Shown here: positions 1 through 12,700 of the stretch, piece by piece
Position numbering within the stretch: position 1 is the first letter of the stretch
Layout of the letters: each line of letters opens with the position of its first letter
DNA from: Pyrocephalus nanus
Lineage: Eukaryota; Chordata; Aves; Passeriformes; Tyrannidae
Assembly: GCA_038380795.1 (NCBI GenBank)
Contig: CM076268.1
Coordinates: 30,451,501 to 30,515,500, forward strand
Reading direction: 5' to 3'
DNA length: 64,000 nt
The notes under the pieces: model-generated
Databases searched by the model: none
The model's input: the letters and a program-made list of their open reading frames with translations, nothing else
What the model was told of the DNA's origin: nothing
Made by a program: the position numbers and the translations under genes

Positions 1-3000
1 TTCATTTCAAGTCTGAGAATAAACAGCAACCCCCTGACATATTATGTGGTATTAAATTACTTCATATTTTATTCATGCATGGACTAGACATCACAGATGG
101 AATGTGGAAATGTTTACAAGGCTAGAAAACAAAATGAAGGAGCGAGGCTAGCCAGTGTGTCTGGTTGGTTTTAAACCACCAAGCAGAGATGCCAAATCAA
201 TTTTTCTTCCAACCCAATATTCCATTAAAATGCAGTTACACAAATTAGCTGAGGTTTTTTATACAACAATTTGATTTAAAAATTCTTCAAAAGTTCTTGA
301 ATGGCAGTTCTGCAAATATGGGCTTTAGTCAGTCACAAAATATGTATTAAGTACAAAGTCTGGAATTTTAAAAAAAAAATTCAAGTGGATAACAAGGCCA
401 GTTTAAAATTAACAGGCAAAGCTAAATAAAAGTAACTAGATAAAACAATGTAGTTATCTGAGAGTCCTAGAAAAGGAACATATGAAAAAAAATTAGAAAT
501 TAATTGACTTTTTTAATTTTCCAATATACTTACTAACTTAATTAAAGCAAAGTTATTACAGGGCTCAGACACAGCATGCCCAAATGCACTGCTGTAGATC
601 AATGGCAACCTAATGAAGACATTTTTAGCATGACCATACTGCACAGGACAGGGATTAAAATAAACTGGGAATAAAAACTAGAGCTTTGTGGGTATGGTAA
701 GGAAAGTTCTTAAATCCGCTCCATTATATATAGTGTAACTGTGTATTAAAAATGTGGATCATTTTAATACTGTTTACTAGTTTTCAGGAAGGGATTAAAG
801 CAGAAATAGCTCCTGAAAAGACTGACAGACAGAAGCCTGGAAAAATATCTAGACAACTCAAATAAAACCAGATGCTAACAACAAATTACAGTGTAAACAA
901 TTAGCAAAACAAGTTGATTAAATGCTTACAAATGTAGCCAGAAACCTTCTGGCTACTGGAATGATTAAAGCCAGAAATATGTGCAAGATCTAAAAAATAC
1001 AGCCACAGTTGGTTTTTTTAAGGTAGCCTCTAAGTTAAGCTTGTGCTAAAACCTATTATATAATCACACTGATTTAAAATGCTAAACATGTATTTACAAA
1101 ACTTAAATAAAAAATCAACAACAATGAGACAACTGGATTTGAGCTCTGAAAGTCTGGTAAAATCTGGGAAGGCAAACTGGAACAGAAACTGAACTGGTCA
1201 GACAAGAACAAACCAGCATATATAAAGATTAAAAGAAAAGGCATAACATTCCCAGACCACTGCAAAACTTGCTAAAACCAACGTACAACCTGCAACAGTT
1301 TAGTTTACCAACAAAACAAAGTAGGGTAAAGATCAGAGGAAAGTTACTGGAAGCGTGACCAGTCTCAGAGAGGGCACTGCCAAAAAAGCCAGAGAAGGTC
1401 AGAAAGGCCATCAAATCAGGGGCAGCAGGAAACCCACTAAGGAAAAGGTCTGATCAGAAGGCTGTTCCCAAAAGAAAGCAGCACGAGATTCATCTCCTTA
1501 ATCCAGTTCTAAAGAAAGATGAGCAGATGGATGGAAATGAAAGAAGATACCTGTAAGAATAACACAGGATCTCAAAAATCTCTTAGGATGTTTCTATTTT
1601 TACATTGTCACCTATGATTGTTTGCAGATGAAGGGAAGACCACGACAGCCAAAAATCAGGAGATGTGAGTAGACTCAAGATCTAACATAAAGCCATTTAA
1701 TTCATTCACTTGATTAGCACTTAAGAAATATTCCAAATAAAGCTGATTTATTTCCAAAGAAGTATAAGGTTAGTGTTTTGAAACATGGCTTGCAGATGGT
1801 TACTTGCTGATTTCTTTCTCTGTTGCTTCACTTCAGATTGCTGTAGGGTGCTTGGTTTTTTGTTTAGTTCTTCCTCATTGCTAAATGAGTTGTTATTATT
1901 ATCACTAAAAAACAGTTGTGGTTGCCATAGCATGCAGGCTAGTCAGCCTCAGTAATGAAACACTGCCTTTCTAGAGAAATTTTCCAAGAGATCTGTAGAT
2001 GAAGCACATCACTTCATTATCTAGTCCCCTGGTACACAGAATTAAACACAACAGACACACACAATCTCTCTCACTCTCTATATTAAAGTAGATGTATTAG
2101 TACACAATAGATACCCAGATCCTAACCATGAACTTGTATTGTGTTAAAAATACAGTTCATTATATTTAAAGCTAGAGTTGCATTTTTCTCTGCTAGAAAG
2201 AAAGAGGATGAAGATCCAAACCCAATAGCAAGTTGCCTGTGCAGGATCATAAATCCACCCCAATAGATCTACTTTGAAATGTCCACATATTTTATATCAT
2301 CACTTAGCATATAAAAAATATAATCAAGATTTTTTTTCAAAGAGCAGCAGCTAATAATCATCCCTTTTCTCTTCAGCAAAACACCACAAACAAATCACTA
2401 AGAGTGATTAATCAGTAATTATGGGGTGATCCTGCAGGCATTTGCTTCTTAGCTCTGTACTTAAACATGCCCCATAAGACTGATAGAGCACACCTTAGCA
2501 TGAAAACAAGAAAGCATTTTACTTAGTTGTTAAGAGCAAACTCTTCAGATGACAGTTCAGAATGACAGCATGTAAGAACCTTTCCTGCTCAGCAGAGTTT
2601 TTCTTTAAGTTATTTCATGAAAAAAAAAATAAAAAATTCAACCTGTCTCAAGTAATCTGACTAAACATGCAAACCAGGAACTCCTTTAAACAAATGGGTT
2701 GCCAACCACAATTACAATGTCACCATTTTATTAGAGAAATCTAATGGAAAGAGACACCAAACTCCAACACAAATTAATATGAATGGTGGGAGTGGGAACT
2801 ATTTGAAAAACTCAGGGCACCAGTAAGGTAACATTTACCCCCAAAAAACACACTCCCTGAAACTGTATGAAAGAGCATTCGTAGCTACTCCATATTTCAA
2901 CCTATTCCAGAGATGTATTTTTTTAGTATAGTTTTGGAGTGACTCCTTCAGAGAGCCATTAGGAAATAACATGTCAAAAAGAATACAAAAAAATTTATGA

Positions 3001-6000
3001 GACTACGCAACACCCTTACCTCCATCCCCAAGTTGCAAAATTACTGCTTGCAACCATGGAAACTGGAAAAGGAGATGCAAAATGCCAAGTTCTTCAGCCA
3101 CTAAAATCACTACCTTACGCTGCAGAGTCCCAAGGCACCAGCACCTTGGAAGGGACCAAAAACTACAAGAGGCAGAAAAAATGTGTGAAATGTTCGTTAT
3201 CAATATATAAACTGCCAGGTGTTGTTTCAGAATCTTAATGGATTAACACATCTATGCCAGGGGACAAAGCAGGGGGACTTGGTGTTCACTTGTGCAAGAG
3301 CACAGAATTCACAGACAGCTCTGATCTGGGAAAAGGTTAAGGGCCAAAAGGCTGTTCAGTGTTTTGGCTCAATGTAATCACTGAATTCAGGGCTCCACCA
3401 AGCATATTTGCGAAATAAATCACAATGTGGTATCAAGTAACAGATAAGCTATACCAGCTGCTGAAAGACCATCACAAAACATTTTTTACAGAGGTATACA
3501 TTAATATTAGTGTTTTATTAAAACACAGGAGGGCAGATGGGGAGACTGGTTTAAAAAGAAAAACTATTCCTAAATCAGTATCAAAGAACCAGCAGGTGAC
3601 AAAGCATAAGATCCAAGGTGAGATCAGATCACCAAGTCACCAGGGGACAAAGGTGGGCATGATGCACATCAGGCTGGATTCTCATCCAGGAGGAAGCAGC
3701 ACCACCCTATAGCCATTATTTAAAGTCCTGATAGTTCACATGGAAAGACTGAAAAGGAAGAGAGTGACTCAGGAGGAAGAAATTCAAGATTAACTCTGGA
3801 ATTTATCACCCACTTGCCCTACACCTGGTCCATTGACCAAAGAAAACAGATACAGCCAATGATTGGGAATGGAGAAAAGCCCTTATATTCCAAAGCTGAC
3901 CTGATCTACAATGGAAGATCCTTTGACCTATGATGGGTAAGGAGAGAGCGGTAGCTGACAGGATTTTTTTTTTTCACTGCATGAACTGATAAATGAGATA
4001 ACCCTGGATGTTGCTGCTCACAACAGGAGAATGCAGGTTAATATCTTTCATAAGGGCAGAACCTGGTTCTACCCTTTTTCATCTGTTATGGAATAGCTTG
4101 GGACCAGTATCAACAAAGACATAAATCCCACAAAATGCTGCTAAATTTGATACAGCTGGAGAAGGTGAGTAGTGAGCTTGCCATCAAGAGAGACCCCACT
4201 TGACTTACCTGAATCAGCTTCTTTTGCATCAACTTTTGGTCAACAAGCACCAGATTTATTCCTGGCCTCTACCTCTTACTTTGTATTACATGCTGGAAGA
4301 ATAAGATTCTCAGAAGCCTTCATTCAGCTGCCACTGCCCCCATTCTATCCCTCACCTTTTAAAGCAAGAACAAAACTGACCATGGCCTCATACAGAAATG
4401 AAGGAGCAGCCCCTGTGATAAAGATGAAAAGTTGAAGGACAGAGCAGATGCCTCTAAGTTTACCTGAAAACTTCTCAGTCAAATCATCACCACAGCCTTT
4501 GTAGAAACTGTAGAGACAGGGAATTCCTGGTTTGTAGTATCAGGAACCTGTCACTCTGCTCTTTGTCTGCATGTCTGAGTCCAGATTTGTTGTCTCTAAT
4601 GGTTAGTTATTAGGACCCTTCATCAAGCCTGACCTACCTCTGTAGACAGAACAACTTTTGATCAGTAGGAATAAGCACTTCCGTAGATGAACAGAAATCA
4701 GAGATAAAGCAAAACACAAATTCTTCCCCCATCACAGTGTGTAAAACAGACTGTCCTGAAGCTCAATAGCCAAGCATGAAAACATTCAACTTTAGGTACA
4801 ACAACAGATTCTCTTGAGCCTCCTTAAAAGACACACAGCCCACAAGGACCTGTTTTTGTGTTACACACACCCAGACTATCAGACCAAATAGAGATGCAAA
4901 TATGGAGTTCAGCATTAGAATTGAACTATGTCAAATTTTTTACAAGTTCTGAAGACCTGAAGGGCAGAAATCAACAAGCTGATTACATTAAGAAGCTCAC
5001 ATATTATTTTGACCTGTGACATATGCTGGGATATCCTTTGTGATGAGATCATCTCCCTAGAAATTAATTCATTTAGCAGGTGAAAGACACTTAAGGACCT
5101 CATGTGTGAGAATCTGGGATGAGTGTGGGAGGGGCTGCAGCACTGTCACTATTCCTTTCACCAATTTTTCAGAGCCTACCTCAAGAACAAGCCACAACAT
5201 GAGACAGTCCCTTGTGCCTCCTTTTGCTTCTTCTCTCACTGTGCAAAGATGTGGAAAATACTGGACCCACCCTTGGACAGAGGAAAATATCCCACAGCTG
5301 GTACATGACTGATTTAAGGCTCACACTTTGGCTTTGCAGATGCATTTTGTGACGATTCTGGATACACCCAGCTACAACTGACTACTCTTTCTATTTAACA
5401 GTGATAATAATCCCAGCAGACACAAAGGACTAAGGAGTGACCAAGATCTGGCCTTGCTAGAGGTCATAATCTCTCCTATCATCACAAACTGAACTTAACT
5501 GTGCCTAACATTAGAGAACCATGTACCTGAAGAACAGACAACACCCACTGATGGTGATAACCATCACCAAACAGCTGGCACTCTATAAAGCAGCCACCCA
5601 TAAAATGCCATTGTGCACAGTCCTTAGATTAGTCCTCCTTCTGCAAGAAAAGATTATACTGCAGGAGCAGAATGAGGGTGCACTGCTAAGAGCATTTTAA
5701 TTCAGCTCAAGAATACATTTTTGAAACAAATGCTCCATGCTTTGTTCACATCAGGTGCAGCCACAGAGTGCACAAACTGAATTCCTTTCAGGTGAATCCG
5801 AAGTGAAAGGTGTGCCACCCACCACTGATGAGTAAGTCTTCAGTCCACAGGACCAGATTAAAGGCCATCTGAAACAACACCCTTTGTCCCTGAACTGTGT
5901 GCAGTGTGGACACTGGGTCCTCAGCAACAATTTTTTTATCCCCAGGTCCCCTGCAACTGTATCACATGATCCACTAACGTAGATAAAACATCAGATGCTC

Positions 6001-8769
6001 TGGCTCCTCTTTTAGTATTTGGAACAACATAACTGGGGCCAGGCTGTGGCTGAATTCTTAGTGATTGCAATACACAGCAGTATTTGGGATAATATAAAAA
6101 ACTTGAGCTCAAAGGAAGAAGGGTCACTGGAAAAGCCTGATTCAACCCTACTATGTTTCATGGTAATAAACTCCATGAAATCTCTGATTTTACTCTTTTG
6201 CAATTAAGACACTTGTACAGTATTAAACTACTGACACTGTAGAATAGGTTGTCGGTGATTTCACCCATTTATAAGGACAGGTGTTGACATTGTATGCTGA
6301 CTGGTAACAACATTATTCTGAGCAGCATTCCCAAGAAAGTCCAGAAAGAAAAACAACAACAACCACCCAAAAAGGCATTCTCCCAACTTTTGTCCATTTC
6401 TGTGAAGAAAATATTTATCAAGTTTTGCTAGAGCTACAAACAAAGAAAAATATTCCAGAGACACTGGTGACCTTCTAACACAGAGAGCTGTTGAATTCAC
6501 TTTCTGTACTTGTTTTCTTTACAAAGTAGAGAATCAGGCTCTTATTTCTTGAACTTAAGTTGACATTTCTCATGCATTTTCCTCTTTGTTCATCAGTCAT
6601 GTTAGAAAAATGTTATATGTGATTTTATTCATTCCCAGAAGTTATTACTACAAGGAAATTACCCAAGGAGAGTGAGACCTCACAATGACAGCAGGTAAAA
6701 TCCCCCAAAGACTTAAACACTGATTAGAATAGCAAATACTTCAGGATGTCAGACTTCAGATAAATGCTACTTGCAGATCATGGGTCAAGTGCTGCATTTA
6801 TGTCTCAAATGCAAATCCAGCAACATTACCTGAATAGTGCAAGAGGCATGAAGATGTGGGGTTTACTTGTATTGTCTAGTGCCACACAGAGACTCATTTG
6901 CAAAGAAAAACATACTTTAAAGAAGAAAGAAATTGCTATCTTGTGTCCCATGTCAGACAGAAAGGAGAGGAAAACAGAAAGTAGAATGGTGTTGGATGGG
7001 AACCAAAGGGAATGCATACTTTTATTTCACGAACCTATCCCTGGTACCAAAGGGATATGACCACATGCACTGCAGGTTGCACCAGTTATAGCTTAGGCAC
7101 TATCCAGTCCTTTAGCACAAGCTTTTGAGCTCTTTTATGGAAACCCAATCAATGATCCAAGGGTCCATTCACACCCATCTGACTAGCCTTGCTCCAAACT
7201 ATTCCACATGTCTGCTGTGTGCAGCAAGGACAGCTCAGCCTTTCCTTTCCCTCCCTCCCAAGCATATACTTTGCCCTACCAGTGTTCGTGTACTCTTCTG
7301 GCAGGATAGATGGGAGCAGGGGAGGAGAACACCAAACACCTGTGGCTTCTTTGCTTCTCCTCCTTCAAGGCTTCTCTGTACTTTCGTCTCCTTCGGCACA
7401 GGGCAACATCTGGATGTAGGACTCAAGCATTCTTTCAGCAAATAAAATGTATTAGCAAAGAATCAAACATTGGGATTTACTGGTCAAGTGATCAGCTCTT
7501 CCTCTCAGCCTAATGCTCTACAGTATTTGTGAGGCTTGGAGTTTTAAAAGGGCAGGAGTTTTAGCTCTCCAGAGCTAAAATTGATGTTTATTTCTTCTTG
7601 GATAAAAATACTTCTGCGTATCTGAGCCTGTCCCAGATCTTATGCTCCTTAAGTATTATGTCACTTAAATAAAGAACCCTAGTACAAATATTGAACTCAC
7701 AATTTTTTTTTCTTCTGTTAACAGCGGATAGATACACTATATCTGAGACACAGAATCCCATATACAAATCCAACATGCATAGAAAAGAAAAGCATAGCCT
7801 AATGGGAAAGGAAATCAGAAAAAATACTGAAAAGAGATTAAGCCATTCTGTTTCCATGTAGTGTGATTACCAGTCCTGAAATACAGCCTGTACTGAAATA
7901 TGTGCCATTCAGTCGCTGCTTACACTGAGCACTCATATGACAAGTTTTCAATGTAGTCCTAAGAATGGTGGGGTTCTCCCCACATGCATTATTCTTACCT
8001 AGAAAGACCAGTAGCTAAAGAACTCCCCTTAAGCACACTGAGCAAGCTTATTTCCACCTCAGCTTCTATTACAGCTCAAGCTGAACATTTGGCTTCGAGT
8101 CAGCTGTGTGTCCTGAAATAGTACACAAACTGAGGATGAACAAAGTCATTGAGACTATTCTGGCATCACTTCCTTGCTCTTGCTGTGACCATATGCAGAG
8201 CCTCAAGGGCTTTCTTTTATTATTATCATTTTTTAAACAAGTATATTGCTTCCTTCAAAAGCCTGAGTAGTGCCTTGACCAATAGAAGGCAACTTGGAGC
8301 TCTGACTAGTCTGCCTCAATACGTCTAGTGACCGATTTCTCTTTGCTCTAGATGCTGGATGCCACTAAAGGTTGACTAAACAAATTAAAAGTCTACTACT
8401 GTTTGGTTCTACCCCTTTCTACGGCCCCCAAATAGGTCCCGACACAGACACCTGATAATCTGTGCTGCAAGACCCTCCAGCAGCCTCCTGCTGTTGTCAC
8501 AGCAACCCACAACAGACTTCACAGACACGGCAGGGGGAAAGAAAGGGGAAGGGGGGAAAGAGAGAGGAAAAGAAATCCTTCAGGCTTTTAGTAAATGACA
8601 CTCAGAAGTACCAAGCGCCAGGAGGTTTCTGCTTCCCGTACACATCGTACCCCTCTATTTTTGCCTTACACCTCGTGGCCTCGCTGCAAGAGGAAGCCAG
8701 ACAGATCCGCTTCATCAAGGACTCAGCCCTCTCTGTCCTCGGGGGAGGGGAGGATGCCAACTCCTCCTC
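1..8769. other. AT-rich non-coding DNA (intergenic or intron)
   Basis: No recognisable gene, RNA gene or mobile element was found here. Open frames are short (mostly 60-100 codons), occur on both strands and show no family motif. The stretch has A/T homopolymers, for example an 11-T run near 3964-3974, and a perfect short palindrome at 7559-7580. The open frame at 1748-1933 on the minus strand is Asn/Gln/Lys-rich and follows a T-rich tract ending in AG, but no strong donor or homology supports it as an exon. If the minus-strand donors in the adjacent CpG island are real, this region would be the first intron of that transcript. That is an inference. Confidence 0.6.
7559..7580. repeat. Perfect 10-bp inverted repeat, 2-bp centre
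   Basis: TTTTAGCTCT is followed by CC and then AGAGCTAAAA, so the two arms are exact reverse complements. It could extrude as a very short hairpin or be a dimeric protein site. No function can be assigned, and a chance origin is possible in AT-rich DNA. Confidence 0.7.
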
Positions 8770-8919
8770 CTGTCTCTGCCGACAAGGTGGGAGCGCACCT
8801 GCGGGCAAACGGGACGCGCAGGGCGCCGGCACCCGCCCCCTGCGGGACCGCTGGGAGCCGACCCGGCCCCGACACCCGCGGGTCGGAGCACGATCGCGCC
8901 CGGGCGACGCGGGACCTAC

Positions 8920-9175
8920 CCGGGAGGGCGGGACGCCCGACAGCCGGGGTGCAGGCGGCGGGGCTGCACCGGGGTCGGGACGGGGCGGCAGCCGCCGCCG
9001 CTGCCCGTGCCCGCTGCTCCTCACGGCGGCGGGGCAGCGCCCGGAGCCGGCGCGGCTCGGCAGGGAGGCGGCATCGCCGCGGGCACCGCTCCGCCCGCCC
9101 GGCCCCGCGGCGAGCGCGGGTTCCCCGTCCGGCCCGGCCGGCTCGTCCCGCCCCGCGGCGCTGGCTCGGGGCCGG
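8920..9175 (-). other. Putative untranslated first exon, minus strand
   Basis: This is an inferred exon. The upstream edge is placed about 30 bp downstream (on the minus strand) of an A/T-rich MEF2/TATA-like element at 9204-9213. The downstream edge is a donor match with exon end CCCGG and intron start GTAGGT at 8919. A second possible donor lies at 8799/8798 (CGCAG then GTGCGC). No convincing start codon or conserved peptide is visible, so a 5' untranslated exon is the most economical reading. The transcript start is a guess, and no downstream exon was identified in the window. Confidence 0.2.
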
Positions 9176-9183
9176 CGGAGCCG

Positions 9184-9225
9184 TGACGTCCCGGCCCCGC
9201 GGGCTATTTTTAGCGCGGCGATTGG
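9184..9225. promoter_or_regulatory. CRE-like, MEF2-type and inverted CCAAT cluster
   Basis: Within 42 bp lie TGACGTC (9184-9190; CREB/ATF core), CTATTTTTAG (9204-9213; exact match to the MEF2 consensus YTAWWWWTAR, and TATA-like on either strand) and ATTGG (9221-9225; CCAAT on the minus strand, NF-Y type). The A/T core stands alone inside otherwise GC-rich sequence, which makes a core-promoter role plausible. CRE plus MEF2 combinations are known from activity- and calcium-responsive promoters. That this promoter behaves so is inference from motifs only. Confidence 0.5.
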
Positions 9226-9300
9226 ATTTCATTCATGAAACCGCGGCCGCGCGTAAAGGGGCGGCGGAGGGAGCCGGCCCTGCCCGCACAGCGCCCCCCT

Positions 9301-9690
9301 GCCCCACCGGGGCAGCCCCGGAGCACATCCCGATCCCGCCCCACAGCCCCACCGGGGCAGCCCCGGAGCACATCCCGATCCCGCCCCACAGCCCCACCGG
9401 GGCAGCCCCGGAGCACATCCCGATCCCGCCCCACCGCCCCAGCAGGGCAGCCCCGGAGCACATCCCGATCTCGGCCCCACTGTCCCACCGGGGCAGCCCC
9501 GGAGCACATCCCGATCCCGCCCCACAGCCCCAGCAGGGCAGCCCCGGGGCACATCCCGATCCCGGCCCCAGCGCCCCACCGGGGCAGCCCCGGGGCACAT
9601 CCCGATCCCGCCCCAGCGGAGCAGCCCCGAGGCTCATCCAGATCCTGCCCCACCGCCCCAGCGGGGCAGCTCCGGGCCCATCCCAATCCT
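9301..9690. repeat. 45-bp GC-rich minisatellite inside CpG island 1
   Basis: About 8.7 tandem copies. Units 1 to 3 start at 9301, 9346 and 9391 and are 45 bp each. Later units start at 9436, 9482, 9527 and 9573 with lengths 46, 45, 46 and about 44, followed by a shortened copy and a partial one ending near 9690. Each unit contains GGGGCAGCCCCGG and CACATCCCGATCC. The first three units are almost identical and the right end is more diverged, as expected for a tract that expanded at its left side. Because 45 is a multiple of three, several frames stay open, but the 46-bp units shift frame, which argues against coding. The minus strand carries repeated GGGG runs and may form G-quadruplexes. Confidence 0.95.
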
Positions 9691-9750
9691 CTGTCTCGAC
9701 AGTGGCAGGCGGGGGCTTTCTGCCACGGCCTCGCACAGGAAAAGCTCGGG

Positions 9751-12700
9751 CACGAAACCAGCCAAAACCAAACCCATACTACCCCCCACGCCCATTCTCT
9801 GTACATAGACACTGTAAACACCGTGTATACATACACAGCGCAAAAGTTCCGAAGGCCTCCCTGGATAATGCCCTAAGCTGGGTGTGCGATTTCTTAGCGC
9901 AGGTGCTGCGGTTATGTTTTGAAATCACTTCTCTATTTTCACTAGTGTTTGAACCCTTCATGTGAAACAAACACATAACAATTAAACCACAATCCCCCCT
10001 TCCCTTATATTGACAATCTAGACTTGGTGTTTTCAAACCAGCGAAAACAGCACAAGGCCCTGACTGTTACTGCGGAAAGTACTCACAATCCAGGCCAGGT
10101 TCCCTGACCACACTCCCTGCAGCAGTCTCTGGCTCTTCCCTTTACCACTTGACATGAAGAAAAATGTCAGTGATCAGTAAGGGGCATGGGTGCAACGGCT
10201 GCCGCTGAGGGAACTTTTTGACATAGCTGTGACTATTAAGAAAATAGTCACTATTCAAAAAATATTCTCTTAACAGCAACCAGGACTCACAAATTGCATA
10301 GTCTCATAGCATTAACACAGTATTTTGCTGGCAAACATCATGAAGTTCTTCTAAAAATACCACTCATAATAATAGTTAACAGTACCATTAACAGGTTAAC
10401 AGCATCCAACTGCATTTGGTTATAGTCAATTACTTACATTTTTCAAATACCCAGAAGCCAAACTTACATTAACCAGGTCAGACTGCAACAATTTTCAGTT
10501 GAGTACATCTATGTCAGGACAAATTACAGTTTGCAACTTCATATCACTGACAGCTATTAGGGGCAAGAGAACAACATGCATCATAGCAAATACTAAGCGT
10601 AACTCTCCTAGCTTTGTACAGAGTTTGGATGGACAAGACAAATGAATCAGAAACAATAATAACTCTCACTCAGACTACCTACTTGCAATCAAAAAAAAAT
10701 CAACTTGACAATGCAGACAACAAAAAGTAAAGGAATGACAACAGATTTAAAATGCATAGCAGAATTACCTTCCATTATTTAAATTTCAGAATCTATGGGA
10801 ATAGATCCTTTTTTTTCTCCACAAATGAGGGCTAAAAATTTTCATGCTATGCAAGAACAACAGCCCCAGGTGTTCACTTGTTTCTCCAACACACAACTTT
10901 TAGGAAAACAAAAAGGCTCAGGTTCATCCCGCTGAATTCAGGAGGCTGAACAAAGCAGGGTGATACAAAAGGTATTCCTTTTATAGTACGGCAATTTTTA
11001 ATTCCTTATTGGTACCTTTCTTCTACAGTCTAAATGATCCATTTCTGAAGACAAATCACACAGCTAGAACCCATGCCTCTCTTAAAAACACCCAGATTAT
11101 CACTGCTGCAAACACTGAGTGTTGATGTCAGAACAGGTAAGTGAGCATCATGTGAGAGAAAACCAGTATAAAGTAACCAGACTTGCCATGGTACTGACTC
11201 AAAAAGTATTGGACTGCAATAAAAAATAAAACCAACAAGAACCCCACAAACCTTTAGATCTGCTTGCAAGTTCTTTACAGAGCTTTACTACAGAAATAAA
11301 GGAAGAGGGCAGGAAAAAGGTGTTATTTTTAGTGCACAACAGTAAATTTAGCAGAATACAGCAATAACAAAGATTAGTCAGGTGGTTGAAATGTGAAAAA
11401 AGAGAAAGAAAGCTTTGCTTTTGATGGGTATAAAGAAAAGGTCTCAAGTTTTTTTCTGTTTCATCAAAGGGTACCCAGAGCCTGAAGGCTTCTGCAGCTG
11501 TGGAAATAGCTCCATGCTATGATGTTGTTTCCATTTTAATGACCATCTACAGCAACTCTTACCACTCAGTGCTTTCCCACCACAAACATAAAACTTCTTA
11601 CATAATTCAGGTGTCAGCTTTTCTGGCAAAGTATGAAATAAAACCCCAGGACAGCTAGAAGTTCCCTGCTCTCTGACACAGTCATATTTACATTTTTCCA
11701 ACTTTTCAAACAAGCAGTTGAGTTTTGACCATAAACGTGAGTGACACCTTGAGAAGTGGTTAGAATGAATCTCTAACAGGGGCTGCAGAGCAACTGATAG
11801 TTTCTAGACTGTGGTACAAGAAAGCACAGTAATAAACCACAAGTATTCCCACTGACTTTGCATAAGCATTAAAAATACATGAATGGTAAAGTTTACTCAA
11901 TTAGATGTTTAAGTATCCCAGGTAGCCAGCTTGGATTTTTCATTTTAATTTGTTTGTTTTCAGGGGGGAATAACAGCTAGAGGGGAAGGGAGAAGGGAAT
12001 AAGTTCTGTCTTTGCAGGCAATCCTAGAGGACATGGCATTGGACCATTTAACTAGAGTCCCTGTTTGCCAAGTCGATACAGCTTTCCAAAACATGTTTAT
12101 GGGCTGCCAAGCATGCTCCATCACTGCAGCTCCGTTATGCGCTTTTAACACTATCACACAGCTGAGAGAAGGACTGGATTAAAAAAGAATAAAATAATAA
12201 TTAAAAAATGCATTCACACCCACGGAGAATTCTACTTACTTAGAACTATTTTGGTTTTGCTAAATTACAGAACGCGTTTGGAAGTAAATGTAAAATGTAC
12301 ATCCCCATATGCTCCAACATATTATTTGTTATTCTGGGGCTAAATTAACCTTTTGTTTTTGAGACTATAATTCTCACATGATTAAAAAACATCAGGAGAG
12401 AGCATCAGTTGTGCATAAACTGTGACTGAATTTACAAATAACCTTTCTACTCCGGGATCTGGAGAGTTAGTTTAACTTCAGAGGCTGCTCCGACAGGCAG
12501 TGTTAGTAGAACTCCTCAGGGAGCTTTCTACCAGCTCAGAAATGCTGGAGCTCAACGCCCTCAGGCCCTTCCATCCTCTGCACTCCAGAGACAGTAGGGA
12601 AAGGCTCAGGAGTAGACAGGTTGAAAAAATACCAGTCAAGGATAACAGGAGGTGCAGGAAGAAGGGACTACAAGCACTTACTTCAGCTACTTTGACAAAA

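Larger units (their letters stand above)
8770..9750. promoter_or_regulatory. CpG island 1, probable promoter
   Basis: The base composition changes abruptly from AT-rich flanks to a GC- and CpG-dense block with a NotI-type GCGGCCGC near 9243-9250 and many CGCG and GGCGG words. In vertebrates such islands usually mark promoters of housekeeping or developmental genes. The block contains a motif cluster (CRE-like, MEF2-type, inverted CCAAT) near 9184-9225. On the minus strand two splice-donor matches follow, a GTAGGT after CCCGG at 8920/8919 and a GTGCGC after CGCAG at 8799/8798. The right half is a minisatellite. Transcription direction is not settled, but the donors favour the minus strand. Long open frames cross the island on both strands, including one of 456 codons on plus from 8595. 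They are Arg/Pro/Ala-rich and reflect scarcity of stops in GC-rich sequence. Confidence 0.85.

Noticed and set aside
1748..1933. Asn/Gln/Lys-rich 61-codon minus-strand frame after a T-rich AG
   Set aside because: There is no good donor at its end, low-complexity AT-rich codons explain the composition, and no homologue is recognised.
8595..9965. 456-codon plus-strand open frame across CpG island 1
   Set aside because: It is Arg/Pro/Ala-rich, crosses the minisatellite where 46-bp units shift the repeat frame, has comparable open frames on the other strand, and shows no known domain.
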